From Halichondria panicea (Eukaryota > Porifera > Demospongiae > Suberitida > Halichondriidae), in assembly GCF_963675165.1 (NCBI RefSeq), contig NC_087388.1, positions 4,593,047 to 4,657,046 of the forward strand: DNA of 64,000 nt, given 5' to 3'. Below are positions 12,095 to 24,789 of the stretch, in pieces. The stretch's first letter is position 1. Each line of letters starts with the position of its first letter. The position numbers were made by a program, and so were the translations under genes. The notes under the pieces are model-generated. The model was given only the letters and a program-made list of their open reading frames with translations. It had not been told where the DNA came from and made no database searches.

Positions 12095-15000
12095 CTAGCT
12101 GAGGTCGTACATTCTGTTTTTAATTGTTAGCGGATAACCTGACGGAGGGTCGACATAGCGATGAGCGTCTTTTTGATCAGTAAGTGTGGGTTCACAGTCA
12201 CATTCTGCAATTAAAGAAAATCGTAATCAATTATTGTTGGACATGCAAAAGCCATTCCAGATGATGATAATTATACAAGTTGTACGTTAGTCAACTCTAT
12301 ATAGTTATAGGACTCTCGAAAGTGGGTATTATTTTTGTAAATGATCTATATTATTATATAGCTACTAGATAGTAGCGGTACTAAATAGAAAAGGTAGGCT
12401 AATATTATGTCCATAGTAAGAGCTATAAACATTGTTCACAAATTAAACTCAGGATAAACGTTTCAAAACTTACTGAGCTGCTCCACCTCTTGAATTGTGT
12501 TCAGTAGCACCATACCGAGCTCAGTATAGCCAGAAATGGAAGTCAGTAGCCTTTCCAAAATGGCGGACAGTTGTGAGAAGGTTGGCCTCTCCTCGGGATC
12601 CTCCTTCCAACATTGACGCATCAATTCACAACTGTGTGAGGATAGAGTGGTATATACGGTCAGTTGGAATGAAAAGATAATCAAATGACTACCCTCCCGG
12701 CCCCCAATCTATCCCCTCGGAGGATTGCAGCCAGCCCCAATAATTTACCTGTCCCCAAACCAACAACAGAGCTCTGCATACATGGGATAATTACTAGAAT
12801 CGATATCATCGCTGAATATACTGCTCCACGCAACTATTGTTGACGTATATAAATTATACTCAACAGAACTCAAGAGTGTACACTCACATCTCGGTGGCAC
12901 AGGCTGGGTTGATAGGTCTCTTGAGTCTCTGCCCCTCCCCCAGCAGCTGGATGAGGGACAACGGGTCCACGGCAGGGTAGGGAGTCCTTCCTCCATTGAA
13001 TACCTCCCACACAGTCACACCATATGACCACTGCATGGGCGTATGGACAAGAGGTAACAGTAACAATTAATAAATCAAAATTTAAGGTTAAGTCAGAAAC
13101 ATCCATTTCATATGGGGTTGAGGTTAGACAATGCTTGTAGTAGGGCATATCTCACGGGAAGCTCTGCTATGCAATTCATGATTATGATAGTAGCTAAATG
13201 AAAGAGGAACAAACTGAATAGGATCACACAGTTGACTTGTCCTGTTGGAAGTGTGATGTGTATATATATAGTGTTAGTAATCAGATCCACGTTTTTTGTG
13301 AGCTTATAATTATATAATTATACTGTTCTGCTTCTCTTTTATCATCTGTAAGAACCACATAGATATTCAAGTTAGGAACTACTCAGAGACATGCACTAAT
13401 ACTACAGTATAACTCTTTCAGTGCTTATATACGTTGTACTTGCAGTTGCAGTACGAGATGGCCTGAACACTTTCTTTATTGCTCACCCCTTCAATCCACT
13501 GGTCATACTAGGCATATGGATCGTTTGCTTCTCCTATTAGGGTCACGTGAGCGCCCACGGGAGGTACCCAACCCACATCCGTTACAGACATACAAACAAG
13601 GGGCGTAATTAAGTGTGTAGCATGTGATCTTTAGGCAGTATATGTGTCTATATACCATGCAGCACTGGCTCACCACATCGGTTTTCTCTGTGAAGATGGC
13701 ATCGTTGAGACTTTCCAAGGCCATCCATTTGAAGGGCAGCTTCACATTGGCTCGGTCGTTCTGTCTGAAGTAGCCACTAGCATAGACGTCTTCAGCCAGA
13801 CCAAAGTCCCCCACCCTGATGCACCCTCCCGAGTCCAGCCTATAATAAAAATGTGATTGCTGTCTAATTATATATAGTAGTGCATTCTATATATAAGCAA
13901 ATAATGAATTTTGCATGTAATAATTATGTACACATGCACTGTCAATGGTTCACTCACATGCAGTTTCTGGCTGCAAGGTCTCGATGGACGAACTTCTGCT
14001 CAGCCAAGTAGGCCATTCCCAGTGCTATCTGACGGCACATCTTTAGAAGTGATTTCCTTACTTCCAGAATCTATGCAATTTATTCGTACTTTGGTGCTCT
14101 TATTTTTGACCCAGCTCTGAAAAACCCCACCACCTCCTCTATTTCTATTGAGACTATACTCAGCACTATCCCCACAACACTCACACTAATAAATTGAACA
14201 AATCTTACTTGTTATAAAAAACATTAGTTGTGAATAATCAGTCATGCATGTATACGTAGTTAACCGTGCATGTATTATAGCTATAATTATTGCATGCATT
14301 GTGATGTATATGAGCTGTTGTGGATTTTATTGAGGATAAAGAGGCTGCAGAGTCAAGGAGTTGAGCACCCACTGCCAGATCTAGGCTGGTCAAACGGTGA
14401 AGTGAAAGAAATTGTGGGGTCACAGAATTCTGATTGCGATAGCAAAAGGGAATGTAGTCAGCTTCCTCCACAGGCCTCGAGAAAAAGGAAGTGGGCGTAA
14501 ACACCAGGAGGGTGTAGTGTGCTTCCCCCCCCACTATCACAAACTACACACTAAGTAAAGCTCAGCTCCACCCGTGCACCTCTCTGTTGCCGGGAGACAC
14601 CCACACAATACTCATACTATAAACGTATCTCTTCATACTTACCAGCATGCTGGTAGTTGGTAGATACTGAAAGCTATTTCCTTAACCGGCCGGGCCGTAA
14701 TTAACACACCTGATCAATTTCACAGTCAATGTCCAGCTCCAGACTGCTCCTCTCTCTCTTGAGATAGCCAATGAGGCTCCCATTGGCCATATATGGCATC
14801 ACTATGGCAATGCCGGGACCAGCATCTAGACACACCCCAATCAGGGACATGACGTGAGGATGGTCGAAGTCCTGCATCTTGTTCACCTCACACACCATGC
14901 TCTGAACATCTGACAATGAGAACAGACCTGCAGAGTAGAGAATGACTAACGGACTAATCAGAAATGCGAAGTTGTGTGTGTTGTATTGTTAGTAATTGGC

Positions 15001-18000
15001 CAGTAATTAATAGAACATAGTACCTGACAACGAAAACAAGCTATACATGTTTGTATTGTGGTTAAATGATGTCACCTTTTAGTGTCTTCACAGCCACCCC
15101 CTGCATAGGTACATTGTTCCAATCTGTCAGGACGCCCTTGTACACAATGCCAAATTCACCTGCGCAGTGCATGCATGACATTCCATATAATGAAATGCAT
15201 ATCTTTGTTTACCTTGTCCGATTGCAGTACTGGAGAGCTTCAATTTTGAGGCAACTATTTTGATTGAGTCTGGGATGGACTCAGCAATCTCAACAAGTTC
15301 TGATTCTGTATAATTTATAGGTCAGTTAAGATTGCATGTAACAGAGACTAAGGTGAGAATAAGAAAGTATACTGAAACTTACTAACGAGTGCAGTATTGC
15401 CGTCTACTAGATCTACCTCCTGACTTCTCCTGTAATGATGAAAATATTAAGATGATTGCATGAACAGCTGTAAACTAAGTTCACCTATTAGCTACGAGCT
15501 CCATGATCTGCTCGTGCATAGCAATTGACACGGTCTTCTTCCGAGAGTTGAGATAGAAACTGACAAAGATGATCAGCATTACACACACTACCACTATAGC
15601 CCCCCCAAAAACACTCGGGATGATGACCTCCAGTGAAGTTTCAGCAGCCACAGTACTTGTGTACGTCAGTTGCTGGTCTAATACTTGAGCAATATTGCTC
15701 CCAATAGTCACCTGAAGGGGCATGCGCAATAACAGCTAGAGTTCAATAGTCACTCACTTGTATAATGGCTGGGTTTTCTCTTTTTGGTGGCTCCAAGGGG
15801 GCGGTACAGATGACTTCACTCCCTCTCAAGCTGCCAGGTGTCTTGACACACTCCTCACCTCCCACTGTCACTCGTATCTCACTGGTCTCCACTGAGTCGA
15901 GATTATCACCCTGAATACACATACGGTATAACAATTGGGTCACCATGTATGCTGGCTATAGCACCATATGTACCGCAATGCGTATGAGGGTCTCTGTGCC
16001 ACTGGTGATATCTTGTGAGGTTTCTAATCTAAAGTTGGATGGATCTGATTGGACGCTGATGGGGAGACGTGCTTGTGTGGTGGGTGGGACATCGTCAAAC
16101 ATTAGAGCGTAGTCCAATGGGGTCAGTGAGGCTGTCTTCAGGGTAGGAGTGGAGCATGTGATGGTTGTGTTGTCCACAGCACTGCAGTTGCTCCTCTGTA
16201 GGGGTGAGTACAAATGTATACCGTATAGTGGGTATATTTCGAGGGTATAAATGTTCGCGGTTTTCGCGGATTGAGCCTGTACCATGAAAATTTATACCCA
16301 CGAAAATTTATAATAGTAGGCGTGTTCAGTATTATGGATTCGAGGCTAACGGTGTGGAGGTACAGCTGCATGTTGATGTGCGCATGCGCCAAAAGGCTGG
16401 AACTCAGACCACGAAAATAAAATCCGCGAAATCCTTTGTAATGGTCCATCCGCGAAAATTTATACCCTCGAAATATACCCGCTATACGGTAACAGACATA
16501 GTGATACTTAGGGACAAAATGCTTATGAATGTTAGTCACGAAAAAACAATTTCAACAGGTATGGCTTTAATTCGCTCTCTGCAAAAATGTACCCATTTCA
16601 CGAAAATTAAATACTAAAAAATACTCGCTATTAATTTTGGTAGTTGCTGCTCACCAGAGGAGACCTCATTGGCTGATAAACCTCCAACACAGATTGTTGC
16701 ACCACGTCCAAATTAAGTCCAGTAAATGTCAGTGTGATGCCTCCACTGGGAATGGTGTTGCTGGGAAACACGGCAGTTACATTGGGATTGTTACGATAAC
16801 TGAAGACCACTCCTGGATTGCTGACTCTAGCTGCATCAATGGACACCACCACTAATACAGCAGAAGTGAGGTTTGCTGCTGAGGTCCTGCAATGAATTTC
16901 CTCAGACTGGATAAATCTGCAGGGAAAGACATTGTCAGTCTAGTTACTCTATACAGTCACTTACAATATGTTGCAGACGTGTCTTGACCCGCTGACCTCC
17001 AAAGAGACACTAGTGTCCTCCTGGTTACCCACGTCCAGTCCAGTCCCCCTCACAACCACTGCAGTTCCCCCATCCATGGGTCCAAAGGTCGGAGTCACAC
17101 TGCTGACAGTAAGATCTACTGCAGTGAAGGAACCAGCGCTTACGATGGCTACTCTAGACCCAATGGTCAGAGAGAAGTAATTAGGCCCTCCGGTTACAAA
17201 GTTGGTGGTCTCACAGACAAACTGATGCCATGGTATAAAAATAATGTTGAGGGGAGAGCAGGCCACACCTCCTAATGTTAGGGCAGATTTTTGAATGTCA
17301 GCAAAAGTCCCTCCGAGGTCATTGCCCATCACAGTGATTGCTGTACCACCTTCAACTGGACCTGTGGGTGCAAGTCAGAATTAATACTATACCGTATTAT
17401 TAGCGAATAAAAAACCTAACGTCTCACAATCAGAGTGTTGTACAAATGATGTGAAAATCAGTAGATCTATGTATGAACATGAGAAACCTATAGCAGCAAC
17501 TAACCCAGGCAGGGGGATTGAAACTAAACTGTACAGAGGAAAATCAGATTTGAACGCTATGACAAGGCTTTGAACGGCTACGGTGCATGGTCAGATATGC
17601 ACTGGGTCTAAGATCACAGCAGAGTCGTCAAAGAAGCGTTGAATGTTACAAATAAAGCACCTAACATGCACTAGACTGTATATCGTCAGTAATTATAATA
17701 TTATTACAGCAGAGCTGTAGCAAGAAATTGGAGTGTTACAAGTAGAACACCTGTAGGACATGCAATGGTATACCATGCAAAGTAGCCTCACAGTGCAGTG
17801 TGCAGTAGAGTCAACAAAGAAGCCCATGAGGGTCCACATGGCTGTAGCGCGCGTGTGTAATGAAGTGCTTTGAACTACAGCTAGCGAAAGCGCAAGGTAA
17901 GCTTCTTACTCGCTTTTTCAATGCTCTAGATCGAACATCAAAATTTGCCACTATTAAACTAAGTGTAAAGCTGCTATCCATGCTGTAAATGCAGTACTAT

Positions 18001-21000
18001 AGCATCAAGTCTGTGTATTCTGAGTCTATAGTCACCTACTCAGTGTACAAGACAGACAAATCGTAAGAGAAGCATATAGACTACTATACACTCCAGAGTT
18101 AATAGTAAATGTGATAAATGTATATACCATACAGGGCCGTAGCCACTAGTCAGGTTTCAACCAGACCATTTTTTCGAGGTTAATAGGCAATGGTCGTCAC
18201 TACAGTAAACACATAATTGACAAAAAATGCAGTGAACTTCTTCTGCAGTGCAAAACATGCAAGCATGCTAGAACTATAAGTGATCAAGACTATTAGTCTA
18301 CATGCTATCATTGCTATGGCGAGAGAGAATCCCTTCCAAGTCTTCCAGACCAAGCTCACCATCCAGCTAACCATTTTTTCTTCCCCAAGCGATCATTTGG
18401 AAAGTCCAAACCAGTTCTGTGGTCTTGCCATTACAACTTTGCTGTTTCTCCATCATGATAAGAATCAAGATGTTGTGTTCTGTAACATTTGTGTTAGGGC
18501 TAAGCTTTAAAACTGAACAGAATCTAGTCCAGCAGATAGCCAGTAGAGAAGGGGCGTTACCAACGATACCGGAAATGGGCGTGGCAAAAAAATTCGGCGC
18601 GCTATGCCCGCCGATTTGTTCCATTTCATAACAACCTAACCACTCTAAAGTTGGTGGCTACGGCCCTGCCGTAGTGTATAGTTAACCCGAGGCACATGTA
18701 GTTAATGGAATTACAGCAAGTACCAACTCAGAACACAATTTTTGGGGTGTTAAAATGTGCCAACGGTTGCTGTAATTAATTTTTTTATGGCGCATATAAA
18801 AAGACATGCCAATTATCTATGACAATTATGTGCATGCATTAATTTTGATGCATAGTTGTGCTATATAACTGTTTAGATGCAGCTGTAACATACGGAGACA
18901 AAAATCAAACTGTTGATCCACAGCTGTATACTGTAAGAGATTGTTAGACACTATACAGTAGCTGCATGTAGAGCATAAGCGCCCGGCAAATGTATGGGGT
19001 TGTAAACATTACATCGACTACGGTACCTGGACTAAATATTCATTGTCATGCATGCCGCTAGTATTGATGATCACAATTGCATATTCAACTTTTACGAGAG
19101 TGAACATAATTATTTTGCTCACTGTAGTCTTACCCGACATTGGAGTGAATGAGTCGATGACAGGGGCAGGGGAATTTTCCCCTTCAGTATCAACGAAAAT
19201 GTTTGAGCACTCTTGCATCACTTCACAAGTACCCTCACACCACCCACACGCGAACTTTGATCCCATTCTAGCGGCAATACATTCTGAATATCCATTGGCC
19301 AATTCACGACAATCATACAACGTAACTGTTCGTGTGTGTGTGCGGTGAAATGGATCCGGAAGTACTCGTCTATAGACTATCTGGAAACATTATTAGGTCC
19401 AGAGATATGATTACATAATAATAATTTGACTGATAATTGTACCTGCAATTTGTTGCATGGTGTTGCTCAGTGTGTGGTTGACGTCATTCCCTGTCCAAGT
19501 TACCATAACAACTACGGAAAAACTGGCGGCTCCAGCGGAAAGAGTGAGCTGTACACCGAATCGTAAGTTAGTAAAATTGTGCAAACTCTATTTAGTTAGG
19601 AGTATATCATAGTTTGCCCTCCTGTATAATTGAACACTCGGTCTCATATTACTTATACCTACAGTATAATTTACTCCAACAATACATCATTGTCACCAAT
19701 TAAACATCACTAGTAAAACTCACTTTCCCACTGCCCACTGTGCACAGGATGGAGCTCTCGTTCTCATACTGAGCTGTCAGACTAACTCCGTTCACAATAC
19801 ACGAATACACGAAGCCATCCGTCTAGGAGGGTATTGGATCAATCAACACTAATAAATATTGTCAAAAGAACCAAAGTTACTGATTTAGTATCGCATCGAG
19901 AGGGAAGCTGTGAAACAATGAGGTACAAAGGTTATGCGACTTACGGGGGCGATAAGGTTCCTGGTGGTCAGTCGAAGGTCCTGTGCCACCCTTACTGGTT
20001 GAGTGTACACACCAGAGGGGGGCGTGTCCAACAGAGGGCACTCGGCAGTGAAGTCATTGCCTCCAGACACCTGTATAGAGGATTTTTATAGATTCACAGG
20101 TCACCAGGCATGCATGGTTACTATAATAGGCTCTCACTTGTAGGAAGTGAGATGCATTCCTGCAAGGAGCTGATGTTCCACTGCACTGCTTGTTGAGGTT
20201 ACACCATCCACAAGGACTGTTGAGCCCGAGGCAATCCTTACAGCTATACATATATATAGTGCAACGTGGAAATTTTCAGGGGCAGATACTTTAGCTAGCA
20301 GTGTAGCATTATACATTATGACACGCACTGCAGTGCATAACATTGCACAAGGACAGGCTGGCTCAGTAACAGCCAGTGGCGGATACAGGAAATGTGAAAG
20401 GGTGATTTCTGAAGGACAACGAGCCCGAAGGGGCGAGTTGTCTCCCCGCGTGGAGCGGAGGAGATCCAAGGGAGCAAAGGAACCCACCTTTTGCTCAGAA
20501 TGTTAGAATTGATTTTTAGCAATCTACAGTCATATTTTTTACCTATTCTATACTTATGTAGTAAGGTGCAGGTATTGACCTTACCATTTCGATCTCCTCC
20601 TAGATCCGCCCCTGACAATATAAAGTTGACCTATGCACTCTGGCATTTATCTTACTGCATGCATGCATTAGTCTGGGTATAGTCTCAGTTGCAGCATGTC
20701 CGTGTGCTCTAGCGGATGTAGCCAGAGCCAATGAAATTCGCATCATAAATTATATTTCATGTGATTTTTAGCGCGAACAAGTATTGCCTCGGTGTGGATT
20801 TGCCTCTGTGGAATTTGAATAGAGCCAATTATTGCTACATCTTTAACTCCTTGTTAAAACCTCCAATATAACTAATCGACATTCCAAGAGGAGCACACGG
20901 AAATGCTACAAGAGTCTCCAGACCTGTTCTCCCTTTCCCTCTCCCCTGAGAAAAGGTCTGGCCTCCATGTGATTTAGAAGCCCTCAGCCACTTGTAGTAC

Positions 21001-23349
21001 TCTCGCTTACGCTCGGGATACTAAATCAGTGCCTTTGCATGGGCTTCTAAATCCCATAGACACCTCCAAAACAGTACAAAGTTTGTGGCAACATTGTTGT
21101 ATTCATAGTTTGTACAAAAGAGGGGGCTTCTGCCATAGTATTTTGTCATTTATTTTCAGTACTTAGCCAGTCTCGCAAATGTAATCATTGGCATTTTACA
21201 GAAATTGTGAGAATGGATAATTTATTTCAATCATTGAGTGGGGAGTTGGGAATAATTATGAACTTACAATAATTATACTACATGATAAACTAAATGTATC
21301 ATGAACATTGGTTACGATGGGATACCTTTCTCCTGCTGAGCACTGGTAGATGGTAAGTGCTTGGTTGGTGATATCAAATGACTCATTGAACAGAGAGCTC
21401 TGAAAGCCCAGGTTGATGGTTGCAGTCACTCCAGGATAGTCCAGTACCAGTCCTTGAATAATAACACAACTGAACACTGTTCCCGGGGTGACCTCAACAG
21501 CTGGTACTATGATGGGTGGGAAACGTCCTTCACTGTCTGCCAAATGACAAAAGATGTTCTCTCCAGGCAAGAGATCAGGCAGGGAGTCAGGCAGGGTCAC
21601 CGTGAGCTGTGGGGGCCAATGTATGATCTCAGACACAACTAAACAAATATCACCTTTCTCTCAGGAACCGCAGGGTCAAGCACAAGTTGCATAGGGTCCA
21701 CAGTAGCAGCATTAAAACAGTTGGTATTATCTTGTGTCCATCTACTGGAGAGATTGGAGTTCTGACATTGCGTCTGACGAGAGCAGCTGTTCTCCACCAC
21801 ACACCACCCACACAGCGGGTTGGGGTCACTTGTACAACTGGTACAGTTAGTACGCTGGGAACACTCCTCTATGGGTACTTGGAATACCTACATATTAAGA
21901 TGGGGTTATGGATAACATTAATTTATTTAACTAACAGTGTCTGTAGTGGCTGCTGTGATGTAGTTCAGTCCCTCCTGCCATGACAAATGAAATACATTGG
22001 AGGACACTGGCTGATTGTAGAATGTACTGTTAGTGCTGTCAGTGCCCAGGGTCGATGTACCACTGACATCGTACTGTGGAGACAAATAATCTCATAATTA
22101 TACACACTGAATCAATGCACTTACTCCGATTATCCTTGAATCACCAGTTGCCACAAACACAAAGGAAAACTGCTCCACTTTCACAGCTACTGAAGCTAAG
22201 GCGACAAGACTGTCTCCATAGTTAATACGAACTGGTGCTATTATGTCAATACCACCATTTGGGATGAGAAGACCGACTGGACTGGGTGTGTCACATTTGT
22301 CCCCAGTTACCTGGAAAATGAAGTATTATATATATGAAAGTGAAGTTTTATGTTAGAAGTATTGATATACCAGTATGCTATAGTATTCAAACCTGAGGCT
22401 GAGACAGGGTAGAGCAGTTATCTGAGCCTGTTTTCCATGCTAAACCAATTTCTTCTCCAACAGTCCGTGACACAATACAAGAGTCATATTTAGCATCCAT
22501 AGCTTCATTGACAGCAGTGATATTAACAACACAAATAGAGTTAGTATTGCCAAAGCAAATATTTACCACAGCAGTGGGTCCAGATATTCCACTGAAGTCC
22601 TCCACAAACGATACTGCACACACATGAGTATATCCAGTGATCGACTGAAAACCGCAATTGAATCCCAGTTCATACAAAGCATTCATTCCACAGGTACTTG
22701 GGCCGCCACAATCAGGCATGTTGCACACACGTAACAGTCTTATAGCTCGTGCACTAACAGGTTGATCGTCGACAACAACATAATAAGCAAATCCACCACT
22801 CACAAAACTACCATATGCATAGAAGTATCGTGCAAATCTAACCGCAAAAACCAACTCATTGCGTGTGCCAGATGGATTGTTATCAGACGATCTATTGAAT
22901 CCCTCTCCAAACTGTTGCAATACCATCCTTTCTCCTACACTAACAGCTGTCAATCCTCCAGTGTAAAAAGTGTCTCCTGACGCAATCATAGCTGCTCCAA
23001 ATCGAAGATCTCCCACTATAGCATTACTGACACTCCTGATAGGACCAGCACTGAGGTTGCTTGCATTGTAGACAGAGCAAGAAAGATCCACTAAACACAC
23101 CACTACCATCCCAGTAGAGCTCAGGGCCAGTCCTTCGCCAATGACAGTAGATCCTAGATCAACTCTCTCTTCTTGTATTAGCTGAGGATTCAGTCTATAC
23201 AGGTAGTTGTCTCCAGTGAGGAATGTTCTCCCAGTGGAGTCCACTTGCAGTCCTGGGAGATTGCCAGAGTAATGAATGAAGGAAAACGTTTGAGAATAAG
23301 CTACTCCTTGCAGCAGAAACATAGGTAAGAGAGACAATAACATAGCCAT
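12095..23349 (-). CDS. Met-like receptor tyrosine kinase B, complete (Sema - PSI x3 - IPT - TM - tyrosine kinase)
   Basis: Exons in transcript order: 23349-22393, 22310-22125, 22073-21936, 21887-21654, 21606-21326, 20243-20138, 20070-19945, 19822-19724, 19548-19443, 19376-19134, 17361-16965, 16916-16655, 16195-15974, 15910-15758, 15711-15485, 15429-15383, 15305-15213, 15159-15076, 14927-14710, 14070-13958, 13839-13674, 13030-12888, 12631-12474, 12204-12095. The sum is 4869 nt: 1622 codons plus stop, all phases consistent. Order: signal peptide ([15 protein letters not shown]), Sema-like domain to about residue 430, PSI modules (CGWC) near 434-480, 599-634 and 762-800, IPT/TIG repeats from about 815 to 1170 ([20 protein letters not shown]), TM about 1199-1224, kinase K1317, HRD 1422-1424, DFG 1442-1444. 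This is the MET/RON/plexin ectodomain layout on a tyrosine kinase. The tail has YVDP and MYDLS tyrosines as possible docking sites. Membership of the MET subfamily proper is inference; three PSI modules is more than the single PSI of vertebrate MET. Confidence 0.92.
16219..16491. repeat. MITE-like element with taccgtatag termini (RTK B intron)
   Basis: Terminal inverted repeats are long: taccgtatagtgggtatatt and aatatacccgctatacggta, continuing inward as tcgagggtataaat / atttataccctcga. It lies wholly inside the intron 16196-16654. The interior repeats cgcgaaaattta motifs. Best preserved copy of this family in the window. Confidence 0.85.
17480..18020. repeat. Dispersed repeat (aacgctatgacaa family), copy 1
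   Basis: In the large RTK B intron (17362-19133). It shares blocks with 46240-46810 and 47640-48115: aacgctatgacaa, gcatggtcaga, ggatcacagcagagt, aaagaagcc, tttgccactatta, atccatgctgtaaa. The blocks keep the same order, so this is an interspersed element of about 0.5 kb with no open frame. Class unknown; edges approximate. Confidence 0.6.
18132..18668. repeat. TIR element with cagggccgtagccac termini
   Basis: Starts cagggccgtagccactagt and ends ggtggctacggccctg; the inner arms caggttt / aaccta also match. 537 bp, inside the same RTK B intron. The short open frames inside it on both strands overlap each other and show no family motif, so I treat the element as non-autonomous. Confidence 0.8.
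20374..20614. repeat. TIR element with cagtggc..gatcc termini (RTK B intron)
   Basis: Starts cagtggcggatacagg and ends cctcctagatccgcccctg, with partly matching inverted ends. Same family as 6433-6826. Lies in intron 20244-21325, whose remainder shows no gene. Confidence 0.6.
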
Positions 23350-24703
23350 TTCGTAGATCTAGTCCATTCTACATGTAGCGTTGATTGTTATTTGTTATTA
23401 TAAGACATTCCTGTGGAAAATTGAGCCATGCACAACTGAGCCATAGATACTATAAATTTATAGTATCTATGACTGAGCTCTGTGGTTTTATCGGTTAACC
23501 GTGCAATTAGTTTCCCGTCATGGATTTTACGAATTTTGATGAGGGCGTGGGCTCTTCATTTACCATTATCTTATGAATCTTTCCACTGGGTTGGAGGATA
23601 AGATGTTCACAATTAACTGATCCGATATCAAAGCAAAACTCGGCCTGCATGGGATCGAGGCTATAATTATTAGAGAGGTACAAAAGTGAATAAGGCCAAG
23701 CCAACTTAATTACATATTTCATGGACTTTATCATGAACAATTTATGGACCAGGCAGGCCAGTAAAAAATAATTATGAATCTCTATGAATCTCATTAAAAA
23801 TTAAGGCTCATAAGGGTCACTATATGGAGTGGGTGGTTTGGGTTTAGATTTTCACAAAAGCTTGCAGCCGTGAAGCATGTAATTAAATTGGCTTGGCCTA
23901 TGTGGTAGGCTGATCATGAATAGTATGCTCGCTCAGTACGGAAAACTAAATTCTAAATTGGGGCCTAAAAAGTACGAAATTCTCAATGAATGAGGATTTG
24001 CAGTTTCACACAAACCATCAAATTTGACAAATGAGAAAACCAGTGCTGTTTATTTCAGTAGGGTCCCATTGGATAGGAGACGCATTCTGTGTTGTTCCAT
24101 CTTTTGCTGTATGCATAATTAAACTATGTTGTCTGACCACTGCACAAATTAATGTTCCAGTGCTTTGTAATTGATGTGTTTACATCGAGTTTACATAGTA
24201 AAACCGAGGCCGTATCGACCCCTTGGTAGAACATAACAGTTTACCTAACCATAGCAACGTGCATTATGATGCATGATATACACTGTAAAATGCTGCTACA
24301 GTTGAGCCTCGATTATCCAAACACCTGGCGCATGAAATATTTGGATATACAAGAATGACTCTAAAATCAGCAAACGATGTCCAGAGCTCTTACAAATGTA
24401 CTGGTCTTGGACATAATGAGTGGACAGAACAAGTTAGGCTAAGCTGAAGCGTTCTGCTGCTAATCAGCAATACAAAAGTTTTCAACCACGTGGACACTTG
24501 TAATGCTAGGGGTTGGTAGATTATATGCTGGTATATAATCGACACATTTTTTGGGTGAGAATTATGCTGGCATAATTTGGGGGGGGGTGTGTCCCCTTCA
24601 AAAGACATAATTATTTTATGGAGGGCAGTACATAATAGGCACTTTTATATTTTTTATATATTATGAGAATAATTGGCAGGTTTTGGGTACAGGCAAGTGG
24701 CGT
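23350..24703. other. Upstream region of RTK B, no gene seen
   Basis: This stretch lies 5' of the RTK B start codon (complement of 23347-23349) and should contain its promoter. I see a relic of the ggatcgaggct repeat near 23641-23664 and a short palindrome near 23450 (atagtatctatgac). No recognised core-promoter motif and no supported coding exon. Confidence 0.55.
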
Positions 24704-24775
24704 ATGATTCGTACTGACCTGTACCAAGGGCGTATAATCTCTTATACGCCCTTGGTACAGGTCAGTACGAATCAT
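24704..24775. repeat. Perfect 34-bp-arm palindrome
   Basis: Arms 24704-24737 and 24742-24775 are exact reverse complements around a tctc loop. The outer end is atgattcgtactgacct and the inner end aagggcgtataa. The inner motif ttatacgcccttggta also ends the foldback element at 55879-56123, so the hairpin may be two abutting element ends. It sits at the edge of the GTTCTC/GAGAAC inverted satellite. Confidence 0.9.
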
Positions 24776-24789
24776 AGTATAAAACATTT

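Noticed and set aside
16138-16539. 133-codon - strand ORF upstream of an IPT exon
   Set aside because: It runs through a MITE with terminal inverted repeats. The exon border at 16195 is fixed by phase and by the identical 222-nt exon in RTK A.
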